Positions 1 to 11,591 of a stretch of 64,000 nucleotides of DNA are shown here, one piece after another. The notes under the pieces are model-generated. The model was not told where the DNA came from, did not search any database, and saw only the letters and a program-made list of their open reading frames with translations. The position numbers were made by a program, and so were the translations under genes. The stretch is from positions 3,906,001 through 3,970,000 of the forward strand of contig NC_083566.1 in assembly GCF_019925205.1 (NCBI RefSeq), written 5' to 3'. The stretch is from Metopolophium dirhodum. Its lineage: Eukaryota > Arthropoda > Insecta > Hemiptera > Aphididae. Position 1 is the stretch's first letter; every line of letters begins with the position of its first letter.

Positions 1-1128
1 CAGATGAGTGCTAGTGAAGGATTTTTTTTAATTAAAATAATACGTAATGTTTGCCATTAAATCGATTCAACAAATCATAATAATTATTAAAATTATATTA
101 ACATATGTTTTAGTTTTTATTTTTCAAATTTAAATTTTAAATAGTCACAAATATATAGGTACAATAATAATATTGTGTTTATATCGTATTATTGTACGGT
201 AACATTAATGTTAAAACTTACTTCGGTGAATTTCTGAGCGCCAAATGCCTATTCAGGGAGTAATACACGAATAACACCCTTTGTGACAACGTATTCAAAA
301 TAAAAAAATAAAATATAATATGCACCCCAGTGGCGAAGCCTCCATAGGAGACAAAGAGACGACGGCGTCTCACCCCACTTAGAAATTAGAACACGGGACG
401 AATAAATAATTATTTTGTTTTATAAAATATTATTTACAAATTCGAATTTTTTTTCACATCGTAATTAATATGATGCATATTATGTTTCGATATTTGTTAA
501 AACTTGTTTTTTGTTGTACCCACAGCTGTATAAATCTTAAACATCAAAATAGATCAGATGTGCGCGATACGGCCGTGCGTATGTGAAGACGATATACACG
601 GCCTTATACGGGTCATTCCAAATATGGTATCATATTATCTAATAGACGTTTCGACGCAACGTTTCGCCATTGTGGGTGAGCGGGTACAGGTGCAATGCTA
701 ATGTTGGTGGGGTTTACTATCTACGCTATGAGACGCGTCTCGCCGTTCGTAATTATTAGCTCGGCCCTCGATATTTTTACTGTCGACGTCGCACTGTCAC
801 GCTATCCGCGATAGGTGCGTATTGTACGTGTTTCATAATATTCATTGTTTTAAGCATATTGAAATCTGTCCTCGTGGGCCCTGGCTCATGGTGATTGAAT
901 TAATGCCATTTCGAACGATGGAACTATTGACTACTCATACGAAGAAAAAAAATGTGTACATTTTTTATCATACTAAATTATCGTTTTGAGGAAGTCGTAA
1001 CGTTTTTAATTTTTTAATATATTATTTCAGTTTGTTTTTAGTTAGTTAGTTTTTGAACATTTATTTCTTACTGTATAGATAAAATAAAAAGAGTGTGAGT
1101 CTAGGCGTATTAGTGCCATTTTTTTCAG
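1..1128. other. Left-edge non-coding DNA with first copy of a diverged direct repeat
   Basis: Bases 5-270 resemble 1325-1570 in the same orientation: poly-T block, GCCATTAAA, TGAATCATAAT-like word, ACATATTTTAGTTTTT-like word, the ACAATAATAATATTGT block and GGTGAATTT. Around 318-400 a GTGGCGAAGCCTCC stretch resembles hAT-type element ends. Bases 540-860 are richer in CpG but carry no recognised gene. Confidence 0.5.
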
Positions 1129-1339
1129 TGTCTCCCCAACCAAAAACTTCACGCCTTGTTACTGATGCACCCATTGACCCATTGTCTAAGAGAATTCGAT
1201 GAGGAAAACAATATTGCGTTATTGTTAAAGTCATACTCGTCAATCGTCGTTTTAAAAAAAAACCTGTGTATTATGCTCGAAAACAATGTGTCACGTAACG
1301 ATTTATCGAAAACCCAACTAGGTATACTGCTCAGTGGTG
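1129..1339 (+). pseudogene. Unrecognised exon-like open frame between direct repeats
   Basis: A TTTTTTTCAG acceptor-like site is followed by 70 stop-free codons (beginning CLPNQKLHALLL, ending TQLGILLSGG) and a G|GTAAAG donor-like site. The stretch includes FDEENNIALLLKSYSSIVV, a plausible helical composition. It sits just before the second copy of a duplicated segment, whose first copy starts at the window edge with a decayed version of the same 3' end. Joining it to the frame at 1544-1788 with the obvious sites gives a phase mismatch and an early stop, so if it was a gene it is broken, or the partner exon is elsewhere. I recognise no family. A chance open frame is a real alternative. Confidence 0.25.
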
Positions 1340-1570
1340 GTAAAGTTTTTTTTTTTTTAATAAAAATAATTCGCCATTAAAATATAATTCATTGAATCAT
1401 AATTAAAATAATAATAACAATACATTTTAGTTTTTTTCTTTATCTTTAAATTATTTTCACAAAACATACAATAATAATGTTTATAATATTATATTGTATG
1501 TTAGCCATTAATATTAACAATAATCGACTTTGGTGAATTTTCGTGCACCTAATATTCAGCCGGATCGAAT
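1325..1570. repeat. Second copy of diverged direct repeat (first copy 5-270)
   Basis: The order of shared words is the same as at 5-270 with many substitutions and small gaps. The offset is about 1.3 kb, so the unit may be a 1.3 kb tandem segmental duplication whose first copy lies mostly outside the window. Confidence 0.55.
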
Positions 1571-1788
1571 CTCACCGCTTTCCACCGTTAATCAATATGT
1601 CCGAAATCGACGAATTACAAAGGACAGGTGAGCGAATTAAAGTTTTCCCGATGTCAGAATTCACTATTCATTTACTCCACAATATATTAAGTGTTAGTCT
1701 TAGACGTTTTAATGGCGTTTTAGGACAAGCATTAATAGTAAATTCCAATAACAGTATTCGGAAATACGATAATTACGACCTTATATAA
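1544..1788 (+). pseudogene. Unrecognised exon-like open frame after second direct-repeat copy
   Basis: After a CCTAATATTCAG acceptor-like site an 81-codon frame runs to a TAA at 1786-1788. It starts near RIESHRFPPLINMSEIDEL, continues through RTGERIKVFPMSEFT and ends NSIRKYDNYDLI. It has normal amino-acid mixture rather than low-complexity sequence, but no domain I can name. The in-phase connection to 1129-1339 fails, and the corresponding place after the first repeat copy (about 270-300) is diverged. It may be the end of an old duplicated gene or chance. Confidence 0.22.
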
Positions 1789-4720
1789 TCTTATTAGAAA
1801 TCTACGGTCAATCGGCGTCTCTTTAATCAATCAACACATTGTTTTTAGTAACTAAAAAGTAACCTAACTTTTTACTATCCTTCCAATTTATGCATTAATA
1901 ATACAATACTATACAACTTAACTATAAACAATTTTTTTAGATTTTTGAACGACGCTGGCTTAGTCTAGATTGTTTTTGTTCAAATAACCTGAATGACTAG
2001 GGTTTCTGCAAGATTTAATAAATTATAATATATGTTCTCAGCAATCACTGACCAATCTATCTATTATTAAATAATATAATATAATAGTATCACTGATTAT
2101 GTCACATATTGTAAAAATACAAGAAATTACCAACCAAAGTAATTATTATTAATAATGATTTAAATAACCCATGTCTTGAAGTCAAAAACTGTCAGAGCAT
2201 ATTATATTTTACTTTTTCTTACATTTCAATAAATTTACAACTACAGAATCGTTCAAATAATCTTTTTTTTTCTTTAAAAAATATATATCACATATAATGC
2301 TCGCTTATCTTTTTTAGATTGTTTTCTAACATAATATTGTATACGACATATAATATCCGCATAAGTTGGAATAAATAAAGCTGTCCACATTATGCGAATG
2401 AGTTCTCTAGACAAACACAAGAAATAAAAGTATTCAAAACAATAATGTCTTGCCAAAAGTTGTGATATACGAATACCTACCAGCCATTATTATTAATTGT
2501 TCCTAGGAATAATACTAATTATGTATTAATAAACCCTAAAGATTTGTTAAGCCGTTTAAAGTTTTATTTACTAAAACCATTCACTATGCTGTATATATCT
2601 ACATCAAAATTATTTCATACTTACTTACATTGTACATTTTATGTCGAGTTTGAAATAATACTCTATAATGATACTACCAATAGGTAGGTATTAATAATTA
2701 TTGTTGAAACCTTTCAATAAAGGTAATCATGAAGAAAAGCTTTGGTACAACTTACTCGTGAGAACCATACACGATCGATAACCAATCGGATAGCAGACAA
2801 ACTTTAAGGATTTATAAACTAAGCGCAGTTGTCACCGATTTCTACATTATGATTCTAATAAGAAGCAGATGGTGATAATTGTATACACACTTCCTATCTT
2901 ATATGTTTTACTAACACAAAGAGAATATAAAGGATTTCTATTCAGTATTGTGTCGAGAATCATTTAAAACCAGTAATATTTATTTTGGATATTATCATTA
3001 ATAACGAAAAATTTTAGATTACGGTGGGTAACAGGGGCGTGCTCACGCAGGTTAGGCTGAACGTGTCACATCCCCTCACCCTTTTGGCTTATTTTTGTCA
3101 TATAAAATCATATATTATGATCAAGCAACGAAAGTACAATATTTACTGCTATATTACGTGGTCTGAGAATAGTACAAATTCGTATCCCCTCCCTCCCTTC
3201 AAAAAAGCTCAACACTCCACTGATAGGTATTATATAATATATTATAGACGATGATATAACAAAGGAGTAAATTAGTATGGTATATGCATTAAGTTAAAAA
3301 GTTTTATTTATAAACTACAATAATATACAAAGTAAGTATTAACAAATCTGTTGTAAGACTAAATTCTTGTATAGATTTGAACACATGTTTTATACTTTTG
3401 AATCGAATAAAACTATGTTAAAATGTGAAATCGAAAAAATATATATATCCAGTGCCTATACTTACTTGCATACCTACCGAGATAGTCAAATACAAATATA
3501 TTTAATTTAAGAACACAGTAGATACCTCCGTATTGTTCATTTATGTCTGTTAGCGTAAACAGTTATACCGAAACACCATTGAGTAATATAAATACAAATA
3601 TTAATATTAATATAAATATAAATATTCGGTTTGAATATTTTACAAATAATTTTATTTGGGTGAATACATATTAGGTATCAATGATTGTAAAGAATAAACT
3701 ATTCATAATCAATGATAATAAACAGCCACAGCAGATGGTTCTGATCAACCTGTAAAAAGTATTTGGTTCGTTAATTTTTATTCGAAATAAAATGCAGTAT
3801 TTTTGTTTGATCGTCATAAGAGCCAGTATATTACTCGTATATTCTAGGCGATTCATCAAGCTGCTCACTCCTGTATATACTAATATATCATATTATAAAG
3901 GTTTGTTTTATTTTCATTTAATCTCCTTTTTTTTCAATTCGACCGGCGCGACAGTGCACTTGATTAAATGAACAACAAGTCTTGTTAGAGAGATGGTAAC
4001 ATACCAGCCACACCGCCAAGTTGTAGCAACCTGCGACTCGCGCGAACAAACGGCCTGGGGCATGCCATTACTTTCACAGCCATACTACCTACAAACCGAA
4101 CAGTTTTCGAACATATTTATTTCGCCTTATTTATTAAGATGTAAATTTAATTTTGAACTGTGTACACGTTTAAGTACACGCTTAATTATTCATGAATCGA
4201 TTCACGCCCACGCATGAATTAAGCATCCACTGATCCCGTGACAATATTATATTTTAAAAACATAGTATTAAAAATCCGACTGGTACTGTGCAACGTCTCT
4301 TTCATACATGCTTACGTTTAATATAGGTAAGATATACTTGAATATTAATTTTGTTGATTTTAGAAAGTAAACTGTGTTTTACTGTTTTAAGAAGACGTTA
4401 TGAACGTTCAAAACAATGGTATTACTCACAAAACAATTATATTTATACATTTCAATTGTAGCAACTGACTTTATTGTTGTTTGTTTATATTATAAATTGT
4501 TCATTTGGTGTCATCTGATACTTTTAACGCGAGCAATTTAATATTTATGAATTTGTACACTTAATATGATTTTTCATTAGTATTTTAGATTCTTCCACCT
4601 TCAGTTAGAACGGCATACCTACGCAGTTTAATGAGCGTTGAAAATCTTAAGTTTACAAATAATACAGAAATTGTATACTACTTCATTAAAATAACACTTT
4701 ATCAACCATTAAAACGAGTA
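1789..4720. other. AT-rich DNA without recognised features
   Basis: No family-level similarity, transposon end or RNA gene was recognised. A GC-richer patch at 3940-4080 has no convincing coding signal. Confidence 0.6.
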
Positions 4721-4724
4721 GCAT

Positions 4725-4890
4725 TGGTGGAAATCGGGGTGGGGGAGACTTGAGGGGGCTTAGCCTCCCTCCAAATATCCCATTAAACCCCCAAAAATAT
4801 ACAGTTTTTTTAGTTGTGTGGGAATGAAAGCTTTTTCACACTAATGTTAAAAATGTTAGCCCCCATTGAAATTTTAAAGGATTTCCACTT
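4725..4890. mobile_element. Short inverted-repeat fragment, hAT-end-like
   Basis: GGTGGAAATC near 4726 is mirrored by GATTTCCACT near 4880. The interior has GGGGGCTTAGCCTCC and later TTAGCCCCCATTG, a composition often seen at ends of non-autonomous hAT elements. Target duplication was not identified. Confidence 0.35.
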
Positions 4891-5129
4891 CAATCTATAT
4901 AGTAAAAATGAAAAGCTGTTCTTTGATCGAGAGCATCAATCGAGAACAGCTGGAGAGACTGGAGAGTGTGTATAGCTTATTTTTTAAACCCTTATGAGTA
5001 GTGAGAGCCCACTCATGATTTATTTTCTGCTCATGAAAAAAAAATATTGTTTTGTTTATTTATAGGGTTTCCATTGGTTGCATGTATTATATGTATTGCT
5101 ATTATAATTTATAATAAATTAGTAGAAAT

Positions 5130-5585
5130 ATGGCATATACATTTTTTCACAAATATATTTATAAAAGAACAAAACTGGCACGGGCTGCATGTTTTGATTA
5201 TTGTTTTGTTTTTTTTTGTTGGCCATCTAAAAAGGCGTTTCACCTTACGTCTCTTATCGGGACACGATGGATGAAGGGGGACTGGACTACCTCAATTAGC
5301 AAACGCATAACGGGTCTCTGGAGCTCGTGTACAAGTCTGGTAGTCATTAATAATGACAGATTCTACATTGTTTCGTTTACCACACACCAGTCTTACATTA
5401 AAGTTCTAATGGTTTTTCTCCACTATACCCTGATTAATAAACATAAGTCCTGGCCAAAATACTTTTTGTCCACAACATACTATTTCAATTTATCCAATAA
5501 AACCCCAATGGGTCGTTATTATAACATAATACAAAAAGGGGTTGAAAAATTAAAACGAAACCACTGTGTGAAAACTACGCTGTAA
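5130..5585 (+). CDS. Unrecognised 151-codon open frame
   Basis: The longest continuous open frame in the window (ATG at 5130, TAA at 5583). It is Phe/Tyr/Lys-rich at the start, then has GTRWMKGDWTTSISKRITG and a Lys-rich end. The first part overlaps DNA that is repeated elsewhere: the 5117-5175 stretch containing AGAAATATGGCAT resembles 30733-30785. That suggests transposon-derived sequence rather than a cellular gene. No splice or promoter evidence and no domain recognised. Chance is possible in any one frame but this length is above the local background. Confidence 0.2.
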   Translation: MAYTFFHKYIYKRTKLARAACFDYCFVFFCWPSKKAFHLTSLIGTRWMKGDWTTSISKRITGLWSSCTSLVVINNDRFYIVSFTTHQSYIKVLMVFLHYTLINKHKSWPKYFLSTTYYFNLSNKTPMGRYYNIIQKGVEKLKRNHCVKTTL

Positions 5586-5783
5586 ACTCGTTGAAAAGGA
5601 ATTACTAGCGGGTCGAATACAACAAATTTACTCCGGCTCAAATACAAAATACATTGGTGAACATTACATTTTGGAGTTTTAAGAAAAACCCAAAAAAATT
5701 TTACTGTTAATTTTATATAATATTATGTATACTTATTTGATAGTGTACTGTTCACCGTATTCATTATAATATTATACACACAG

Positions 5784-6085
5784 TATACAGGGTGGTTCAC
5801 CCCTTTTTTCTTCAATAATTGAAGAATAGTTGTTGCAAAAAGCATACTATCGAATTCTGTAGATTTTTTTCTTCTAATTAAGGAGTGTCCTGTGAAGACA
5901 CGAGCTTCTGTTTTTCAAATAAGAACTTTCTTGTTTGAGTAGGTATTGAATTAGGTAAAACAAATCTAATTCGAAATTCAAACGAATAGTTTCCCAGATA
6001 TTAAAATATTTATACCAAGTATAATAGTCCTTAAAATATAAAGTAGATGTAATATTGGATCTAGTACTTATTATTGTGGTAATGT
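5784..6085 (+). mobile_element. Half-element of the GGGTGATTCAC palindromic transposon family
   Basis: Starts TATACAGGGTGGTTCACCCC and shares with the element at 9308 the words GAGTGTCCTG, CTGTTTTTCAA, ATTCAAACGA/ATTCAAGCGA, and AGATGTAATATTGG. The right half and right terminus are missing. Confidence 0.6.
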
Positions 6086-9000
6086 GAAAATAGGATGTGC
6101 ATGCAATAGATACGTATTTATTTCTTTTGTACTTGTATATTATTTACTATTTATATATATTGCGCACACACTCTAAATTACCGCCTTCTCATATATACAT
6201 GTGTGTGTACATGGATAAGCACATATATATATATATATATATATAAGGATTTAATTATATAATAAATTAACTTACCCTAATTTGACTGCAGACTTGTTAG
6301 GTATTCGATGATCGAAGGTAGAACAAATAGGTTTAATGTTGATTTAATTATAATTATTAGTATTAATCAAGAACACAATTGATATATTAGAGATATTTAA
6401 AAAGTACATTTATTATTTAAGACTTTTAAAATTTATTCCGCAAAATACTGAATATAATAATATATTATATAAAAAAATTAAATGAAAAAATGTTGAAAAA
6501 CACCAAACAAAATAAATCAAAAAAATAAAATTTTAATTTTTTTTGTTTAAAAACTTATTTCTAATTTTGCCAAAATTTCCAATTTTTCCTGTACCCAATA
6601 AACCTGTACTTGAAAGCTCCAACATTTGCCAACTCTTTATCTCTCTCGGATAAAATAATTTTTATTTCATTATTTTCCATCATAAAAAAATTTGCACACT
6701 ACCTATTTTTGAAGGAACACGAGCACGAGACAGCAGAACAGACTGACTGTGACCAAGTCTTATTTACAGCGTAGGTACATACAATAACAGTTAATCACAA
6801 TTTAGTGCAATCGCTGTAGATAAAATTCTGGTTTCCTATCTATTCCAGTTATTTTCAACTTCCATCGATCGATGGCAAAATCGTTTTCGACTAATATGTT
6901 AGTAATTACCTATTAGTAATATCTACACAACATACGTAGGTACTAGTGAAAATCTGACAACGTTGTACACAATATTTATTTTTTTATCGTGCTCAATCGG
7001 CTATCACCGATATATTCCTAAAACATGTATTTCACACAAAATATTCTTAAAACTTAAAATATTCTTTTTCATGCGCTAAAAAATTTTGTATATCAGTTCA
7101 TAGGTAAATTAATCATCGAGAAAGCTTACCCAATTGGAGCTGCATACACTCAGTAAAGATATTATGTAAAAACATAAAAATCTAATTATAATGCTTAATG
7201 TATTGTACGGTCTGACTAACTATGTCATTATAGTACCTATGCCGACGATGATAAGTAGGTATATTAATTGTATATAAATACAATTTCTTGCTTATGATCA
7301 ACAACGATCGTTGTAACAACATTTTTTTTTCATTTAACGTTTATATTTTGTAATTACTAATGAGACGTGAATGATATTATGACTATAGAAATTACCCAGC
7401 CAGTAATACTTAGGACGGGATTTATAAATACAAATATATTTATTGACTCTATATTCTGTTAGTTTCTTTGTATCTTTTGTTATTATTACTTTTCTTATAT
7501 AAAATATAGTATAATAATATGTTATTCATTTGCAAATTTGTGATTTCTGAACAAATTATACCGCCGTATACCGTTATTTGTCAACCGACGTAACCTATCT
7601 GAGTATCACTTATAAAATCATGGTATGATGCATTTATCTTTACTTTGACTCGTTGATACGTATAAAATATATAGTTGCCTTTTTTATCTTAAGTTACTAA
7701 AAAAAAAAATTAAAATACATATAATATCTGGTCCAGATTTAGAAAAATATATAGTATCTGTATATAAATTATGTTTAAGTTAACGACGCACACAAACATT
7801 CACATGATTATATTTACCGATATCAGACTTATTTTTGAACACGTACAAAGGCCGTTTTTAGATTTATTATCCATTAGAATCATGATAATATGTTATAATT
7901 ATATACATTTTCGATATTTAATAGAGGGGACAAAATGTCATTTTATGCAATTTTGTAAGTACTTACAAGTACCGCCGGGCCATTATTGTCATTTTACTCA
8001 TTAGGTAATAATGTATTATTATCATTGTCGTTGAAATATTGTTATTTGTTAATCGTATATTTGTATTGGAATTTATATTTTGATATATTTATCAATTGAT
8101 TTATTATTTATTAAAATATCTATTTGAAATAAAAATCATATTTCATGATATATAATCAAAATATTTTTTTTTTTTTTACATAATTTAAGTGTTAAAGTTT
8201 TTATTTTATTTATACATTTATTATAATATACATTTACACTTATTATCGCCTAAACAGTTAATACAAATTTAAAGATTTTTTTTTGTAAAATAATATTCTT
8301 GTTAGATGGATCATAATATTATTTAGAGTGTAGATGATTACGCATAATATAATCATGGAGTATGAAATATTGCAGTGTAAAACAATAGTTTATATTCTAA
8401 GTATTATATAATATTGCTATTGATAAATATTACTACACGCGACATTGCGGATAGGCTGTGATTGGATTTAACTACTATTTTTTTTTTTTAACGCCATAAC
8501 AACAAACAAAATATACCACCAAATAATATTGAACGGCGAAGAAATCCAAATTAGATTAGACGATGATTTTTCACGGGTGAATATAAATATATATAATTAT
8601 ACACGGACCGAAGAAAAAAAAAATGGCAGTCGTGATATCGAAATTCGTTTCACAAACAAAACGGGTACACCTGCCCATTATCGAGACGAAAGTGTATGAA
8701 ATCGACCGCGTTTGAATTTAAAAACTCGTAAACTCCGGTCGGTTCACAACAACAGCACTACATTATAACTGGCTGAAATCAGCGACTAAATACAAGCACA
8801 CTGCACAGGTTATCGTCCGTGTAGAAATACGCGAATATTAGTTCACATTATTATAATAATACAACAACGCCGCTCGGGGACGTTAACGCAAACGACCCTT
8901 TATTATAATATAATAACGCGATTATATCAGATCAAACTCGTCAATGGCTTACATCAACCCAAAGTACGCTTTTATTATTTATTTATTTTTAAAATCATTT

Positions 9001-9307
9001 TCAAATTGTGTATCCAATCTACACAACTAAAACGATGAACTGCAGATAGCGCGCCATTGGACATTAACACCATTCGCGTTATCTATATAATACACAATGA
9101 TGCTCTATGCATGATGAGAATCCTACACGTATGTCATTCTCGAAATTGATTTCAGTACGCTCCAATGTAATCATCAACCAGGTATAATAATGTATATTGG
9201 TTTACCTGTGCACGTCTATAAGGTACATTTTTACGGGTACGATCGTAGTCTCGTCTCCTCCCGAAGTCAAAAAGGGTCGATAGTTTCTATACGAATTTCC
9301 TCCTGAC
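6086..9307. other. AT-rich DNA with microsatellite and weak CpG pocket
   Basis: An (AT)n run is at about 6223-6245. The part 8440-9260 is richer in CpG but shows no coding or RNA signal I can support. Remaining sequence is featureless to me. Confidence 0.55.
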
Positions 9308-9957
9308 TATACGGGTTGATTCACCAATCATGCTGACACCCTTAAATTATGAATTTGTTCAAATTCTGATTCAAATATATTTGAAGATGATATCTTAAAA
9401 TTCTTGAGATTTGTTATACTGTTTTAGGTAAAGAGTGTCCTGCGGTGAAACAAACATCTGTTTTTCAATTGAAACCCCCCTTGTTTTCTGTAAATTGTTT
9501 AACGAATAATTTGTCTGTAAATGCTGACGTATCATAATAAAAATTCAAGCGAGTAGTTTTTCGGTTATCAAAATGTTCATTCAAACGAAAATAGTTTTTG
9601 AATAGTGTAAAATAGATGTAATATTGGTTGTAGTATTTACTATACTTGGGCCAATCTTATAAATTACAAATATTAATAGATTAATATAAATTACTAAAAA
9701 ATGTTAATTACCATTGCACCCATTTCATCCGAACCCATTATCGTGGACCTATTATTCTTTTGGTTCACAAAGTTAAATAGGCACCTAACTCAAAAACTAA
9801 GGGTGGTGATTTGAAAAACAGAAGTTAGTATTAGCACAGGACACCCTTTATATAATACAAAAATCGGCCTTTCGGTACATTTGAAAATCAGAATTCTAAT
9901 AAATTCGTTATCAAAGGAAAAATGGGGATGAGCATGCTTAGTGAATCACCCAGTATA
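9308..9957. mobile_element. 650 bp palindromic MITE, GGGTGATTCAC family
   Basis: The left end TATACGGGTTGATTCACC and the right end, read in reverse complement, TATACTGGGTGATTCACTAA, define terminal inverted repeats bounded by TA. The homology extends inward: the left AGAGTGTCCTG...CTGTTTTTCAA block is mirrored on the right by CTGTTTTTCAAATC and GGGTGTCCTGTGC, so the element is a foldback over most of its length. It carries no transposase. TA flanks and the TACxGGGTG end fit a Tc1/mariner-type MITE; the superfamily is inference. Confidence 0.75.
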
Positions 9958-10614
9958 CGAGTTGCCTCCCGACGTACTCCAAAGTTTATTGTAAACGAAT
10001 AATGTCTAGTACAAGTTGTCTTCCAATGAACAGGTAATAAAAGAGTAAATGGTTCCCAAACGATGCAAGAATTGTAAATAATCTATGTAATATATTTATA
10101 GTTTTATTTATGCTAACCAATGTTTTTTTATCGACTTATTATTACAACATTATTTTATTTAATAGCCGTGTTTTTTTAAACTAAAAAAGTATGTGTTTAA
10201 TAATTACATCATTCTCAATAATTTTAGCATGTAGTTCTATCTAGACTTGAAAAATACCACAATGTGTTAAAATTGTCAATTTTGTTATCATGATAAAATA
10301 GAAATATGGATATCCATTTACCTATAAGCAGTGCATTTTGTTATTTAGATAAATGTATCTGTATTTTCATCTTTATCTAGATAAAAAAAATTATGTTATA
10401 TTTTATCTTATCTAGATAAATTTTGAATGAATTATCTGTTATCTTATCCAGATGATTTTTTGGTTATCTTTTCCCAATATTGCCTATAAGCCATTAAACG
10501 AACGATTATAATCATTATTATAATATTATTACTTAACTTTAAGCTTATTTTTTTAAAAATATAATAATTTATAACACAATATATTATAACGTATACACTA
10601 TACATACATTTATC
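9958..10614. repeat. AT-rich DNA with clustered TTATCTAGATAA words
   Basis: Between about 10345 and 10465 the palindrome TTATCTAGATAA and near matches (TATCCAGATGA, TTAGATAAA, ATCTGTTATCTTATC) recur five or more times. The remainder is AT-rich without recognised features. Confidence 0.5.
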
Positions 10615-11180
10615 CAAGGCTGGGCATTAACGAGTTAAAAAGTACAAGTTAAGTTAAAAAGTTAATTTTATTTTAACTATTTAACTTAACTAGTTACTTT
10701 TGGCTTTTCATTGACTTAACTGTTAACTTACTAAATTGTTTTCTTAGTTAACGTGAAATTAACAAGTTAATTTTTCATTTTAAAAAGTAAGTTACTTTAA
10801 TTTATTTTGTTTTTAATTTTATAATATTTCACTATTTCAGTCTATTTTGTTTTCATGTCAAAAAATATGTATCGTAAATTGTTTAAAGTTAAAAATGTAT
10901 ATCATTCGAATCTAACTTATATGGAAATACTGTATGAAGTATTGACACTATATCCTATAATTTAGTTATGGGTTGGAAAAAAATTAAGTACGCTAGCGTT
11001 GTATAAACAAATTAACTTTTTTTTAACTTAATAAAAAGTTAACAAAAAGTGTGTATTAACTTTTAACTTAACTGAGTTAACATAGAGTTAAATTAACTTT
11101 TAACTTTTAATTTTTTGTTATTGGTGCATATTAACTTAATATAACTGAATTAAAAAAAACCATAAACTTGCCCAGCCTTG
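10615..11180. mobile_element. 566 bp hAT-like MITE with 8 bp target duplication
   Basis: Terminal inverted repeats CAAGGCTGGGCA (left) and TGCCCAGCCTTG (right). Flanks CATTTATC (10607-10614) and CATTTATT (11181-11188) are an 8 bp target-site duplication with one mismatch, the length made by hAT transposases. The interior consists almost entirely of degenerate AGTTAA/TTAACT words and no coding sequence. Confidence 0.8.
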
Positions 11181-11298
11181 CATTTATTTATATACGACGT
11201 AAATTTTACGTAGTATATTTTAGTGAAGTTCTTAATTCTATATGAAAGACATCTCGTAGACGAAACTTTGAAATACCTGATCATTGGACTATACTTAG

Positions 11299-11591
11299 TA
11301 GCGGATGCAGGGGGGGGGGGGCTCGGCCACCCCCACACCTCTTCAACAGACTCCTCTTTTTCCTTAGAAAAATATTTTAAAATGTGTAATGTAATACATC
11401 ATAGTTATTAAAAAATTACACAATCTATTTATCTATTCAACCATAATAAAATTAATAACATTCTTTTAATAACCATTTCTTTCATATTTTTAGGAACGTC
11501 AACTAGATCATTATTATAATGCATTTATAGCTTAGAAGTAATTTTTTTAGGAGCCCCCCCCCTCCCCAAAATTAAACCCTGGATCCGCCAA
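11299..11591. mobile_element. Short element with GCGGATCCAGGG inverted ends and G/C runs
   Basis: AGCGGATGCAGGG followed by 11 G on the left mirrors CCCTGGATCCGCCA preceded by C runs on the right. This is a non-autonomous, probably hAT-related element; its target duplication is unclear. The long G and C runs at both ends can pair. Confidence 0.55.
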
